DNA of 64,000 nucleotides from Devosia sp. FJ2-5-3 (GTDB taxonomy: Bacteria; Pseudomonadota; Alphaproteobacteria; Rhizobiales; Devosiaceae). Where the stretch lies: the NCBI RefSeq assembly GCF_029201545.1, contig NZ_CP104007.1:3010501-3074500 (forward strand), in the 5' to 3' direction. The notes beneath the pieces were generated by a model. The model ran no database searches. It saw only the letters and a program-made list of their open reading frames with translations, and had not been told where the DNA came from. A program made the position numbers and the translations under genes. Positions 47,092 through 58,749 of this stretch are shown piece after piece (the first letter of the stretch is position 1; every line of letters begins with the position of its first letter).

Positions 47092-48375
47092 CTAACCCTC
47101 GATGACAGGGGCCATCAGCACCTTGTCGATGCGATGGCCATCGAGATCCACCACTTCAAAACGCCAGCCCTCGCGCTCGAAGGCCTCACCCGTCCGAGGA
47201 AGATGGTTGAGGCAGGCAAGGATGAAGCCCGCCACGGTCTCGTAACGCGCATCCTTGGGGACGGCGATCCGGAAGCGTTCGGCAAAATCGTCGACCGGCA
47301 TCCATCCGGCGACAAGCCATGAGCCGTCTTCACGTTCGACGAGGGCGGGATCGTCACCTGCCTCTTCCTGGTAGACGCCCGTAATGACCTCAAGCACGTC
47401 CCCAAAGGTGACAATGCCTTCGAAGTGGCCGTATTCATCCACGACGAGAACCATCTGCACCTTGGATTGGCGGATGGCCTCAACGACGTCGAGTGCGTCC
47501 GCATGTTCCATGATGACAGGCACGGACTTGGTGAGCCTGCGCAGATCGGGCTGTTGGCCATTCGCAAGGGCCGGCAGGAGGTCGGCGAGGTTGAGGACGC
47601 CGAGGATGGAATCGGCATCGCCTTCCTGGACCAGCACCCGGCTATGGCTGCTTCCAAGGATGGTCTGCAGGTTCTGCTCGAAACTATCTTCGAGATCGAC
47701 CACGACCACATCGAGGCGCGGCGTCATGATGCCCCGGGCAGACCTGTCCGCCAGGCGCATCACACCCGAAATCATCGAGTGCTCTTCGGTTTCGAGCACG
47801 CCGGCCGAGGTGGCTTCGGCGATAATGGTGCGCACCTCTTCCTCGGTCACCGATTCCTCGGCTTGCCCTCCCTGCCCCAGAAGGCGCAGCACGGCTTTAC
47901 CGGAAATATCGAGCAACCAGACGATTGGCGTGCCGACCCGCGCCAGCAAGGTCATGGGCGGTGCGACGCGCGCAGCCATGGCCTCCGGATTGCGCAGGGC
48001 AATCTGCTTGGGAACGAGTTCGCCGAGAATCAGCGTGCCGTATGTAATGAGCACGACAACGAGACCGGTGCCGCCGATATCGGCGATATTGGCAGGCACA
48101 CCGACCTGCTTGAGCCACTCGCTGAGGCGCAAGCCAAGGGTCGCGCCGGAGAAGGCACCGGACAAGACGCCGACCAGAGTGATGCCGATCTGGACGGAAG
48201 ACAGAAATTTGCCAGGGTCTTCGGCCAGTTTCATGGCCATGGCCGCGCCTTTGTTGCCTTGGTCGGCCAGGACCTTGAGACGCGCGGAACGGGAGGAAAC
48301 GACGGCCAGCTCAGACATGGCCAAGGCGCCGTTCACCAGAACAAGAACGACGACGATGAGAATTTCTGTAAGCAA
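47092..48375 (-). CDS. HlyC/CorC-family CNNM and CBS-domain membrane protein
   Basis: A 427-residue protein. The CNNM/DUF21 membrane part has three to four helices in about 1-160 (NGALAMSELAVVSSRSARLK, PKQIALRNPEAMA), followed by two CBS domains (about 215-335, IMTPRLDVVVVDLED and VVDEYGHFEGIVTFGDVLE). A CorC_HlyC domain ends it (DDPALVEREDGSWLVAGWMPVDDF). Family members are linked to Mg/Co efflux. The start is most likely TTG 48375, beginning MLTEILIVVV; no good ribosome site is visible. The frame runs open to 49044 inside der, which is not coding in this frame. Confidence 0.85.
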   Translation of the reverse strand: MLTEILIVVVLVLVNGALAMSELAVVSSRSARLKVLADQGNKGAAMAMKLAEDPGKFLSSVQIGITLVGVLSGAFSGATLGLRLSEWLKQVGVPANIADIGGTGLVVVLITYGTLILGELVPKQIALRNPEAMAARVAPPMTLLARVGTPIVWLLDISGKAVLRLLGQGGQAEESVTEEEVRTIIAEATSAGVLETEEHSMISGVMRLADRSARGIMTPRLDVVVVDLEDSFEQNLQTILGSSHSRVLVQEGDADSILGVLNLADLLPALANGQQPDLRRLTKSVPVIMEHADALDVVEAIRQSKVQMVLVVDEYGHFEGIVTFGDVLEVITGVYQEEAGDDPALVEREDGSWLVAGWMPVDDFAERFRIAVPKDARYETVAGFILACLNHLPRTGEAFEREGWRFEVVDLDGHRIDKVLMAPVIEG

Positions 48376-48533
48376 CAGAGTGCAATGTTGGCACGCCGCG
48401 ACCAATGGCGGGGTGCTACGACGCGGCGCACTATAGGGCAAACGCGGCCAAGGTGAATAGCTGGCACGGCCAGAAGAATGGCATTTGGGGATAAGATGCG
48501 TGTGGCGGAGGGATTGTGCGCCGCCCGAAACGA

Positions 48534-48564
48534 AATGCCATGCCCGCTTTCGGGGCATGGCATT
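48534..48564 (-). terminator. Hairpin after der
   Basis: AATGCCATGCCC and GGGCATGGCATT form a perfect 12-bp stem 21 bases past the der stop, followed on the minus strand by TTCGTTTCGG. The T run is broken, so it is a likely but not ideal terminator. Confidence 0.6.
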
Positions 48565-48584
48565 AGAGTTTCGGATATAAACGG

Positions 48585-50039
48585 CTAGCGCTTTGTCTTG
48601 TCGTCGTAGGGATTGGACTTGCTGCCAGCGCGTACCCAGAGGCGGATAGGCGTACCGGGCAAATCGAAAGCTTCGCGCAGCCCGTTTACCAGGTAGCGCT
48701 GATAGGACATGGGCAGCGCGTCTGGCCGGGAGGCGAAGACGATGAAGCTTGGCGGCCGCGTCTTGGCCTGGGTCATGTAGCGCAGCTTCAGACGGCGACC
48801 GGAGACTGCCGGAGGCGGATGGCTCTCTACCATGCCGCCCAGCCAACGATTGAGACGTGACGTGGAGATGTGCGAGTTCCAGGTCCGCTCGATGGAGAAG
48901 ATGGCTTCCATGAGCTTGTCGATATTGCGCCCGGTGAGGCCCGACAGGGTGACCAGCGGCACGCCACGCACCTGCGGCAGGAGGCGTTCGCACTCCTCGC
49001 GCAGTTCGGCGAGCGCGGCATTCTTGTCCTCGACCAGGTCCCATTTGTTAAGCGCGATGACCATGGCCCGGCCCTCACGCTCGACAAGATCGGCAAGGGC
49101 CAGATCCTGTTTTTCGAACGGAACCGTGGCGTCGAGCAGGAGCACAACCACTTCGGCATATTGCAGGGAACGCAGGCTGTCGCCGACGGCGAGCTTTTCC
49201 AGCTTTTCATGAACGCGCGAGCGGCGACGGATGCCCGCCGTATCGACCAGATTGATCGTGCGGCCTTCCCATTCCCAGGGAACGAGAATGCTGTCTCGAG
49301 TGATGCCGGCCTCAGGACCGACCAGCACGCGGTCTTCGCCTACCATGCGATTGACCAATGTGGACTTACCGGCGTTCGGGCGGCCGACGATAGCGACGTT
49401 CAGGTAGCGGCGCGGATTCCAGCGCAGCGTTGCCTCGTCCCCCTCGCCTTCCAGCATGTCGGGCGTGATATCCACGTCGACCTCCGGCAGGAAGTCGAGG
49501 TCGCTCAGTTCTTCGGCGTCTGACGCTGCCTTTTCGGCGATTGCCTTATCGATGGCGGCGGAGACGATGGAATAGAGTTCGGACAAGCCAAGCCCGTGCT
49601 CGGCGGACAGCGCGATAGGCTCGCCGAATCCAAGCTTAAAAGCTTCGACGAGGCCATCTTCGGCCGCGCGGCTCTCGGCCTTGTTGCCGACCAGATGCAC
49701 ATCCTTGCCGGCCTTGCGCAAAACCTGCGCGAAACGCTGGTCGAGCGGCACAACGCCGGCGCGGGCGTCGATCATGAAAAGGATGACGTCGGCTTCGCGA
49801 ATGGCCAGTTCGGTCTGCTGGCGCATGCGATCTTCGAGGCTTCCATCGGTTACGTCTTCATAACCTGCCGTGTCGAGAACCCGGAACGTCAGGTCGGCAA
49901 TGCGACCCTCCGCCTCGCGGCGGTCACGCGTGACACCAGGCGTGTCGTCGACCAGCGCGATCTTGCGCCCGACCAGACGGTTGAACAATGTCGATTTGCC
50001 GACATTGGGACGCCCTACAATTGCTACGGTGACCGTCAT
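48585..50039 (-). CDS. der: Ribosome assembly GTPase Der (EngA)
   Basis: A 484-residue protein with two GTPase domains in tandem, needed for 50S subunit assembly. G1 motifs GRPNVGKST (9-17) and GRPNAGKST (219-227), G3 DTAG in both, and G4 NKAE (119-122) and NKWD (331-334). An acidic linker (about 172-205) precedes domain 2, and a KH-like domain ends it ([20 protein letters not shown]). AAGGAGAG precedes the ATG. The TPR gene lies 23 bases upstream. Confidence 0.96.
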   Translation of the reverse strand: MTVTVAIVGRPNVGKSTLFNRLVGRKIALVDDTPGVTRDRREAEGRIADLTFRVLDTAGYEDVTDGSLEDRMRQQTELAIREADVILFMIDARAGVVPLDQRFAQVLRKAGKDVHLVGNKAESRAAEDGLVEAFKLGFGEPIALSAEHGLGLSELYSIVSAAIDKAIAEKAASDAEELSDLDFLPEVDVDITPDMLEGEGDEATLRWNPRRYLNVAIVGRPNAGKSTLVNRMVGEDRVLVGPEAGITRDSILVPWEWEGRTINLVDTAGIRRRSRVHEKLEKLAVGDSLRSLQYAEVVVLLLDATVPFEKQDLALADLVEREGRAMVIALNKWDLVEDKNAALAELREECERLLPQVRGVPLVTLSGLTGRNIDKLMEAIFSIERTWNSHISTSRLNRWLGGMVESHPPPAVSGRRLKLRYMTQAKTRPPSFIVFASRPDALPMSYQRYLVNGLREAFDLPGTPIRLWVRAGSKSNPYDDKTKR

Positions 50040-50062
50040 GGTCTCTCCTTGTTGCGCGCAGC

Positions 50063-50776
50063 CTATTCGGCGGCAGGCGCGGCTTCCTCTGTCTGCTCCG
50101 GAGCGCTTTCGGCACTTTCGGCCGAAATAGCGCCCTCGGACAGAAGCTGAGCCAGATAATAGGCCATGCGATTGCGCATCGGCCCTTGAACGAGCGGGTC
50201 ATTGAGGACGGCTTCGAAGCTGGCCTGTGCGGCAGCAGCGTCACCGGCCTTGTACTGGGCGAGGCCAATCAGTTCGCGCGCCACACGGCGCATCGGATTA
50301 TCATCGCTGGCGATCGTGCCGATGCGGGCCTCGACATCGCCGAGGGTACCTGTATCGACGAGAATCTGGGCGGCCTGGAGCAGGGCCAGTTCGCGCAAGC
50401 GCACATTGGACTGGCTGTTGGCCAAGGCATCATAAGCGGCAACAGCGCCAGCCGTGTCACCAGCTTCGGCTAGCAGGCTCGCCTTGCGGAACTCGGCCAG
50501 AACCGGGTAACCACCAGAGCCGTCTGCGGCGAGCTGGTCAAGACGGGCCTGGGCCGCAGCGAGGTCGTCGCCCACTTCAAGCGAAGCATAGAGCTCTTCG
50601 GAAGAGCGCGCCGCCTGGCTATTGGTGTACCAGCTCCAGCCTTCATTGACGGCCACCAAGGCAACTATGGCAATAGCCGCGCCGATGACAAATGGGGCGA
50701 TACGGCGCCAGAGGGCACGCATGCGCTCGGAGCGGAGTTCCTCATCAACTTCGCGGAAGATATTTTCTTCGGACAT
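50063..50776 (-). CDS. TPR-repeat membrane-anchored protein (YfgM-like)
   Basis: A 237-residue protein. A cytosolic N-terminus with [14 protein letters not shown] precedes a single membrane helix (about 27-45). The periplasmic part is rich in helical repeats ([47 protein letters not shown]), then an acidic Ala/Glu tail. YfgM proteins sit near BamB and the Sec translocon; bamB is not next to it here. It is co-oriented with der. Confidence 0.82.
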   Translation of the reverse strand: MSEENIFREVDEELRSERMRALWRRIAPFVIGAAIAIVALVAVNEGWSWYTNSQAARSSEELYASLEVGDDLAAAQARLDQLAADGSGGYPVLAEFRKASLLAEAGDTAGAVAAYDALANSQSNVRLRELALLQAAQILVDTGTLGDVEARIGTIASDDNPMRRVARELIGLAQYKAGDAAAAQASFEAVLNDPLVQGPMRNRMAYYLAQLLSEGAISAESAESAPEQTEEAAPAAE

Positions 50777-50943
50777 CGGCTGGCTCTGGGTCGTTCGGAT
50801 TTGGCGGCACGTGTAGCATGCTGCCCCACGAATGCAAATTATCGGCGCGTTAATACAGCTATTAACCGTATCCCAATCACCAGCTTGTTCACGGCCTGAT
50901 CCAACCCAATGTTCTTTGGTGAGGGTTTGGGAGGCTCCAAGTC

Positions 50944-51411
50944 ATGGCGGTGACTATTGAAGGTGCCGCAGGCTGCTATCCGGGCGAGACGGCGCGGCCA
51001 GCAGAATTGATGGCGCTGGCAGCGCAGTTCCAGAGAGCCGCCGGCTAGGCGATCAAGATATGGCAGCGCGGACAACACACATCAGCCGCGCCCTTCCGGC
51101 TCCTCTGCATCCACGCCATCGAGCTTTACCTCAATGCATTCCTGCTGCACTGCGGCGAGCCTGCTCCTGCTATTCGCGGGATGCAGCACAATCTAGCTGC
51201 ACGCCTGGCCCTGCTGGACAAGTACAAACTCGTCCTCAAGGTGAAGACCCGTACCCATCTCAGCGATATTTCCGCCAATCGGGAATATCTGGTCAGCCGA
51301 TATGCTCCCGATGCGACCATGCTGTCGCAGTTGAACCGGCTGCAAGCCACCCTGGCTGAAATTGAAGCCAAGGTTCGGATGCGAGTTGATGTCAACGGCC
51401 AGGCCGCCTGA
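50944..51411 (+). pseudogene. Small helical protein gene cut by an in-frame TAG
   Basis: An ATG at 50944 with GGGAGG nine bases upstream opens 34 codons ending ELMALAAQFQRAAG, then a TAG at 51046. The same frame continues without another stop for 107 further codons that read as plain protein: AIKIWQRGQHTSAAPFRLL, CIHAIELYLNAFLLHCGE, GMQHNLAARLALLDKYKL, NREYLVSRYAPD and QLNRLQATLAEIEAK. The parts join into one likely all-alpha protein of about 155 residues resembling HEPN-like helical hypothetical proteins, though I cannot name a family. No start codon of the usual kind restores the missing piece before 51181. A recent nonsense mutation or a base error is the simplest reading. Confidence 0.6.
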
Positions 51412-51505
51412 CGTGGCCCCCTGCCCTATGAGCATGGCTCTTCGGGCGTAGCTCGCCGTGATCGCTCCATAGGCGCGATCTTGCGGTGCGAGGGGGCGCC
51501 GGTGG

Positions 51506-53077
51506 TTACTCCCACTCGATGGTGCCGGGGGGCTTGGAGGTCACGTCGTAAACGACGCGGTTGATGCCCCGGACTTCGTTAATGATACGAGTGGCGGTCT
51601 TGCCGAGGAAGTTCATGTCGAACTGATAGAAATCAGCCGTCATGCCATCCACGGAGGTTACGGCACGCAGGGCACAGACGAACTCGTAGGTGCGACCATC
51701 GCCCATGACGCCAACGGTCTGGACCGGCAGCAGCACCGCGAAAGCCTGCCAGATCTTGTCGTATTGGCCAGATTTACGAATTTCGTCGAGATAGATCGCA
51801 TCGGCCTGACGGAGAATGTCGAGCTTTTCACGGGTGATGCCACCTGGGCAACGAATGGCCAGGCCAGGCCCTGGGAAGGGATGCCGGCCAATGAAGCTAT
51901 CGGGAATGCCGAGTTCGCGGCCGAGCGCGCGGACTTCGTCCTTGAACAGTTCACGCAGCGGCTCGACCAACTGCATGTTCATGCGTTCCGGCAGGCCGCC
52001 CACATTGTGATGCGACTTGATGGTGACCGAGGGGCCGCCGGTGAACGACACGGATTCGATGACGTCCGGGTAGAGCGTGCCCTGTGCGAGGAACTCTGCC
52101 CCGCCGAGTTTTTTGGCCTCTTCTTCGAAGGTTTCAATGAAGAGGCGACCAATGATCTTGCGCTTGGTTTCCGGGTCGGTCTGCCCTTCCAGTTCACCGA
52201 TGAACTTGTCGGCAGCATCGACATGGACCAGCGGGATGTTGAACTGATCGCGGAACATGGTCACGACCTGTTCGCTCTCGTTCATGCGCATAAGGCCGTG
52301 GTCAACGTAAATGCAGGTGAGCTGGTCGCCGATGGCTTCGTGGATCAGAACCGCAGCAACAGAAGAATCGACGCCGCCGGAGAGACCGCAGATGACCTTG
52401 CCGCTGCCGACCTGGGCGCGGATCTTCTCGATCATCTTCTCGCGGTAGGCCGACATGGTCCAGTTGGACTGAATGCCGCAAATATTGTGGACGAAATTGG
52501 CGTAGAGCTTCGCGCCATCCGGCGTGTGCACCACTTCGGGGTGGAACTGCACGGCCCAAATGCGGCGCTCTTCGTTGGCGATCATTGCGAAGGGTGCGTT
52601 GGGCGAGGTGCCCACCACCTCGAAGCCTTCGGGCAAGGCCACGACACGGTCGCCGTGGCTCATCCAGACCTGATGTGCCGTTCCGATATCCCAGACGCCA
52701 TCGGAGAGCGAGCTTGGCTGTTGCACGGTCAGTTCCGCACGGCCGAATTCGCGGTGATGACCAGCTTCGACCTTGCCACCCAGCGCCACGCAGAGTGCCT
52801 GCTGGCCGTAGCAAATGCCGAGAATCGGGACATTTGCAGCCAGAATGGCGGGATCGATGGTTGGAGCGTTCTCATCGAGCGTCGACGCGGGACTTCCCGA
52901 GAGAACAACGCCTCTTGGTCGCAGCGCCACCATGGCGGCGCCGGCGGACTGGAAGGGGTGGATCTCGCAATAAACGCCGGTTTCACGGATGCGTCGCGCG
53001 ATCAATTGCGTGACTTGCGAACCGAAGTCCACGATGAGGATGGTGTCGTTTGCGGGGGCGGTGTCTGGGTGCAGCAT
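51506..53077 (-). CDS. guaA: GMP synthase (glutamine-hydrolysing)
   Basis: A 523-residue enzyme converting XMP to GMP. The glutaminase half has C89 in GICYGQQAL and H179/E181 in QFHPEV. The synthetase half has the PP-loop SGGVDSS (233-239) and YVDHGLMR. The dimerisation C-domain ends [17 protein letters not shown]. It works directly after IMP dehydrogenase, encoded 2.4 kb away on the same strand. Confidence 0.97.
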   Translation of the reverse strand: MLHPDTAPANDTILIVDFGSQVTQLIARRIRETGVYCEIHPFQSAGAAMVALRPRGVVLSGSPASTLDENAPTIDPAILAANVPILGICYGQQALCVALGGKVEAGHHREFGRAELTVQQPSSLSDGVWDIGTAHQVWMSHGDRVVALPEGFEVVGTSPNAPFAMIANEERRIWAVQFHPEVVHTPDGAKLYANFVHNICGIQSNWTMSAYREKMIEKIRAQVGSGKVICGLSGGVDSSVAAVLIHEAIGDQLTCIYVDHGLMRMNESEQVVTMFRDQFNIPLVHVDAADKFIGELEGQTDPETKRKIIGRLFIETFEEEAKKLGGAEFLAQGTLYPDVIESVSFTGGPSVTIKSHHNVGGLPERMNMQLVEPLRELFKDEVRALGRELGIPDSFIGRHPFPGPGLAIRCPGGITREKLDILRQADAIYLDEIRKSGQYDKIWQAFAVLLPVQTVGVMGDGRTYEFVCALRAVTSVDGMTADFYQFDMNFLGKTATRIINEVRGINRVVYDVTSKPPGTIEWE

Positions 53078-53155
53078 GGCGAGGCTTTAGCGGCCAAGCG
53101 CCGTTTGTGCAAGGTGCTAGATGCGCAAGGGCCCGATGCGGAATTGGATGGATAG

Positions 53156-53181
53156 GTCCTCCGGCGCCTTGGCCGGAGGAC
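53156..53181. terminator. Strong hairpin between rsmB-type gene and guaA
   Basis: GTCCTCCGGC and GCCGGAGGAC form a perfect 10-bp stem with a 6-base loop, 22 bases after the methyltransferase stop. No T run follows on either strand, so it may be an mRNA-stabilising hairpin or a factor-assisted terminator. Confidence 0.4.
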
Positions 53182-53202
53182 AGTTCAGGTGGCGCCTGTG
53201 CT

Positions 53203-54492
53203 TCAGGATTTCTTGCGCAGGAGATGAAGGTAGAAGCCGTCGGTATTGGTGCGCAACGGGGTGAGGCAGATGCCACCGCCATCCGTCACGAGACCATCCG
53301 GAATTTCCGTGATGAGGGCCTTTCGCCAGGCCTGTGCCATGTCAATGGTTTCGAGCTCGGCATGGGCGGCCAGCAAGGCAGTGATCTGGTCGTCGTTTTC
53401 CTCGGGCAGGATGGAGCAGGTGATGTAGGCCAGCGTGCCCCCGGGCTTGAGAAAGCGCAGGGCCTCCTCGAGCAGCGCTGCCTGTTCGCTCTGGCGCTGG
53501 GCGAGGAGCTCGGGGCTTAGCTTCCACTTGGTGTCGGGTCGACGGCGCCAGGTGCCCGTGCCGGTGCAGGGCGCGTCAACGACGACACGATCGAGCTTGC
53601 CCACGAGATCGTCGAGGGCACCCGGGTTAGGAGCGCGGACCTGGACGTTGTGCACACCATTGCGCTTGAGGCGATCGTAAATCGGGGCGAGGCGCGAACG
53701 GTCGCTGTCATAGGCGAAGATCTGGCCCTTATTGCCCATGGCTGCTGCAAGAGCGAGCGTCTTGCCGCCACCGCCAGCGCAGAGGTCGAGGACCTGATCG
53801 GCAGGCTGGGCCCCGCAGAGTGCCGCAACGATCTGGCTGCCCTGGTCCTGTATCTCGAACCAGCCCTTGAGATAGGCCTCATCGGTCGTGACATTGGGCG
53901 TACGCGCATCGCGTTTGCCGGCGGGAAGCGTGAGGCCGAAGGGCGCAATCGGCGTCGCCTCCGGCGCAAAGCGGGCCAGGGATTTGATGACGCGTTCAGG
54001 AACCGCCTTGAGCGAATTGACCCTGATATCCAGAGACGGGCGGCGGGCCATGGCCTCGCCTTCGGCGACCCAATTGGCACCGAACGCTCGCTCGAGCGAG
54101 GGAACAAGCCATTCGGGCATGTCGGCACGAACAGCGTCGGAGGCGTCGGCGATATCGGCAGATAGGGCAGCGATCTCGTCGTCGCTCAGCGCCTCGGGGG
54201 CGTGGCTGTCGCCGGCAAACGCCGCGGCCAGGGTTTCCGGCGTCTCGTTCCAGTCACGCAGGGCAACTGCGAGGACCAGGGCGCGTGGCGTATCACTGCC
54301 CATGGCCGCGGCATGGGAGGCGCGGCGGCGCAGGGCGTCATAGACCAGATTGCCGATGGCGGCGCGGTCCCCTGCCCCGGCAAAGCGATTGTTGAGTCCC
54401 CAGGACTTCAGCGCCTCGGAAACTGGGCGCTTGCGCTGTTCCACATCGGTGAGGACTTCGATGGCGGCAGCGAGACGGCCGGGAAAGCGCAT
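53203..54492 (-). CDS. RsmB/NOP-family rRNA cytosine methyltransferase
   Basis: A 429-residue SAM-dependent enzyme with an N-terminal NusB-like helical part (about 1-130) and a C-terminal methyltransferase domain. It shows DLCAGGGGKTLALA (SAM motif), VVVDAPCTGTGTWRRRPD with one catalytic Cys and ITCSILPEEND with the second Cys. RsmB methylates C967 of 16S rRNA; this may be that enzyme or a close relative. Its start is four bases after the MAPEG stop. Confidence 0.9.
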   Translation of the reverse strand: MRFPGRLAAAIEVLTDVEQRKRPVSEALKSWGLNNRFAGAGDRAAIGNLVYDALRRRASHAAAMGSDTPRALVLAVALRDWNETPETLAAAFAGDSHAPEALSDDEIAALSADIADASDAVRADMPEWLVPSLERAFGANWVAEGEAMARRPSLDIRVNSLKAVPERVIKSLARFAPEATPIAPFGLTLPAGKRDARTPNVTTDEAYLKGWFEIQDQGSQIVAALCGAQPADQVLDLCAGGGGKTLALAAAMGNKGQIFAYDSDRSRLAPIYDRLKRNGVHNVQVRAPNPGALDDLVGKLDRVVVDAPCTGTGTWRRRPDTKWKLSPELLAQRQSEQAALLEEALRFLKPGGTLAYITCSILPEENDDQITALLAAHAELETIDMAQAWRKALITEIPDGLVTDGGGICLTPLRTNTDGFYLHLLRKKS

Positions 54493-54495
54493 GGT

Positions 54496-54930
54496 TCAGA
54501 TACTCGGGGCAAGGAAAATACGGAGGACGAGCCATAGCCACAGAAGAGCGAGGACGGCAAGTCCGACACTGTAGGCGGCAAAGCGGCTCAGAACGTGGTT
54601 GCTTGTCACATGAATAGCGGCGTGAAGATAGCGCGCTGCGACGAAGAGCCACGCGAGCACCACTTCAACCCAGCCCACAATGCCAAGCGCAAGCGCGAGA
54701 AGCGCGGCGACAAGAAACAGGACAGGCAGCTGGAACTGGTTTTCAAAATTGTTGGAGAGCAGGCGCGCCTTGAGCGGATAGGCCGTTCGTTCCACCGCGA
54801 TGTCAGCCATGGCAATCTCGCCGCTCATGACCCGCGGAACGCGCTCCCTGCCCATCCAGACGAGGATGAAAAGGGTCAACAGCACCTGGGCGGCCATGGC
54901 GAAAACGAGAAACTTTGTGACGAGGGTCAT
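54496..54930 (-). CDS. MAPEG-family membrane protein
   Basis: A 144-residue protein with four membrane helices (about 5-27, 68-88, 90-107, 118-142). LLSNNFENQFQLPVLFLVAALLA and LFVAARYLHAAIHVTSNHV are the MAPEG-type blocks around the glutathione-binding part of eukaryotic relatives. Bacterial roles are mostly unknown. It sits between rsmB and guaB in a conserved alphaproteobacterial cluster. Confidence 0.85.
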   Translation of the reverse strand: MTLVTKFLVFAMAAQVLLTLFILVWMGRERVPRVMSGEIAMADIAVERTAYPLKARLLSNNFENQFQLPVLFLVAALLALALGIVGWVEVVLAWLFVAARYLHAAIHVTSNHVLSRFAAYSVGLAVLALLWLWLVLRIFLAPSI

Positions 54931-55123
54931 CTGGCGGTTCCGGTGCAGGGCTGATGGAGCAGTAACGCGCTAAAAGGGATTCCGTTTTGAGATGAATGCG
55001 AAATGCGGGGCCGGCGCAGCGGCCTCCGGGTGAACGAGGAATCTGCAGCGCTCTGAGACGATCCGCTTTCCTGAGAAAGTCAGACGATGGGCGTTCAGGC
55101 AGGTAGGCCGGCCCTGTCAGCAG

Positions 55124-55489
55124 TCAGGCTTCAGGGAAATGGCAGACATTGACGCGGTTGCCGGCGATGTCGGTGAAATCGAACCAGCTCATGCCGGAAT
55201 TGTAGTTGATCGGGGTGACAGTGCGCCCATCTTCAACCAAGGCCGCATGCAAGGCGTTGGGGTCGGCGGTAAAGAAGTTGAACGACACAAAGGCCGTTTC
55301 GGGCATCACATCCACCGGCACCAGTGTCAGCGCCGTGGTTTTTGCCGATGCGCCTTCGAAGCGCAGGCCAATATGTCCGGCAGAGCGAAAAATCTCGACC
55401 ATGCCGAACATGGATGTGTACCAGGCCGCAGCAGCGCCGGTATCGAGGGCCGGCAGGAAAATCGTATCGATACGCGAAACGTGTCCCAT
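55124..55489 (-). CDS. VOC-family protein
   Basis: A 121-residue protein with the paired beta-alpha-beta units of vicinal oxygen chelate proteins: RIDTIFLPALDTGAAAAWY, GHIGLRFEG, VSFNFFTADPNALHAAL and WFDFTDIAGNRVNVCHFPE. The metal ligands of true glyoxalases are incomplete, so the activity is not clear. The ATG at 55489 sits seven bases after AGAGGGGG; the in-frame ATG at 55495 is too close to that site. It lies 30 bases after guaB. Confidence 0.78.
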   Translation of the reverse strand: MGHVSRIDTIFLPALDTGAAAAWYTSMFGMVEIFRSAGHIGLRFEGASAKTTALTLVPVDVMPETAFVSFNFFTADPNALHAALVEDGRTVTPINYNSGMSWFDFTDIAGNRVNVCHFPEA

Positions 55490-55524
55490 GGCCATGCCCC
55501 CTCTGCCGGCTGCAGCCTAACCGA

Positions 55525-57327
<1,803 letters not shown>

Positions 57328-58722
57328 ATGCCCGTCATTCGCATCACTCCGCTGATTCTCGCGGTCGCCCTGTTCATGGAACAGATGGACTCGACCGTCA
57401 TCGCGACGTCCCTGCCCGCCATCGCCGCGGATATCGGTACGGATGCCATTTCGCTCAAACTGGCGCTGACGGCGTATTTCGTATCACTGGCGATTTTCAT
57501 TCCCATCAGTGGATGGATGGCAGACCGGTTCGGCGCCAAGAACGTTTTCCGGCTTGCGATTTTCGTTTTCATGCTTGGCTCGCTTGCCTGCTCCTTCGCC
57601 TTTTCCCTCGAGACTTTTGTGCTGTCGCGCTTCTTCCAGGGCATCGGCTCATCAATGATGACGCCAGTGGGGCGGCTGCTGCTGGTGCGCTCGACGCCCC
57701 GCAACGAACTGGTATCCGCCATGGCTTGGCTGACCATGCCGGCGCTGATCGCGCCAGTGAGCGGCCCGCTGATCGGCGGGTTCCTCACGACCTATCTCTC
57801 CTGGCACTGGATCTTTTGGATCAACATTCCCATCGGCATCATCGGCATCATCTGCGCCGGCCTTTATCTCAAGGTGCCCGATGAGCGTACGCCGCGTCCG
57901 ATCGATCTGGTGGGCTTTGTGATCCTGGCCGTCGCGTTTTCCGGCACGGTGTTCGGGCTCTCGGTCATCAGCTTGCCGGCGCTTCCGATCATCTATGGCT
58001 ATCTGACCATCGCCGTGGGCGTGACAGCCTGCATCCTCTATCTGCTGCATGCGCAGCGTGTGCCTTATCCGCTGCTCGATCCGAAACTGCTCCGGCACCG
58101 CTATTTCCGATCAACTATTACGGGCGGTTCGGTGTTCCGCATCGGCGTTGGTGCGATGCCGTTCCTGTTGCCGCTGATGCTGCAGCTGGGGTTTGGGCTC
58201 AACCCGTTCCAATCGGGAGCCATCACCTTCGTTTCGGCCATTGGCGCCATCATGAGCAAATTCGTCAGCGAGTGGCTCTATTCGCGCTTCGGTTTTCCGC
58301 GCGTATTAGGCTTTGCCGCAGTGATCGGTGGCGTGTTGATCGCGGCGCAGGGGACGTTTTCGGTCGATACGCCTGTGCCGGTGATGATGGCAATCCTTCT
58401 CGCCGGGGGTGTCATGCGTTCGGTATTCTTCACCGGCTCCAACGCGCTTGGCTATGCCGATGTTTCCGATGAGGAGGCCAGCCAGGCCACTGCCATGGTG
58501 GCCGTCTGCCAGCAATTGTCCATCGCATTCGGCGTGGCCGTGGCAGGCGCCATCCTCGAGCTGACCAGCGTGTTCAGCGGCGGACATCTTGGCCTCCTCA
58601 ACTTCAAGATCGCTTTCCTTGCAGTGGGTGGCCTCAGTGTCCTGGCCAGCCTTGTCTATTTCCGCTTGCCGGCCCATGCCGGGAGCAATGTTTCGGGCCA
58701 CATAGCCCACAACAAGGAGTGA
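57328..58722 (+). CDS. MFS transporter, DHA2-like, first of a tandem pair
   Basis: A 464-residue protein with about 12-14 membrane helices. ALFMEQMDSTVIATSLPAIA opens it, motif A is GWMADRFGAKNVFR, motif B-like SRFFQGIGSSMMTP and the motif C region is PVSGPLIGGFLTTYLSWHWIFWINIP. It belongs to the drug:proton antiporter type. The next gene is a clear paralog on the same strand, 27 bases on. Substrate unknown. Confidence 0.9.
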   Translation: MPVIRITPLILAVALFMEQMDSTVIATSLPAIAADIGTDAISLKLALTAYFVSLAIFIPISGWMADRFGAKNVFRLAIFVFMLGSLACSFAFSLETFVLSRFFQGIGSSMMTPVGRLLLVRSTPRNELVSAMAWLTMPALIAPVSGPLIGGFLTTYLSWHWIFWINIPIGIIGIICAGLYLKVPDERTPRPIDLVGFVILAVAFSGTVFGLSVISLPALPIIYGYLTIAVGVTACILYLLHAQRVPYPLLDPKLLRHRYFRSTITGGSVFRIGVGAMPFLLPLMLQLGFGLNPFQSGAITFVSAIGAIMSKFVSEWLYSRFGFPRVLGFAAVIGGVLIAAQGTFSVDTPVPVMMAILLAGGVMRSVFFTGSNALGYADVSDEEASQATAMVAVCQQLSIAFGVAVAGAILELTSVFSGGHLGLLNFKIAFLAVGGLSVLASLVYFRLPAHAGSNVSGHIAHNKE

Positions 58723-58749
58723 CCGGCGGCGAACCGCCGGCAAAGTGCC

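Noticed and set aside
48376..49044. N-terminal extension of the CBS-domain protein into der
   Set aside because: The extra 220 residues are Arg/Ala-rich, unlike the family, and are the out-of-frame reading of der on the same strand.
51060..51359. 99-residue frame starting ATG at 51060
   Set aside because: It is out of frame with the coherent helical protein described at 50944-51411 and reads as random Pro/His-rich sequence.
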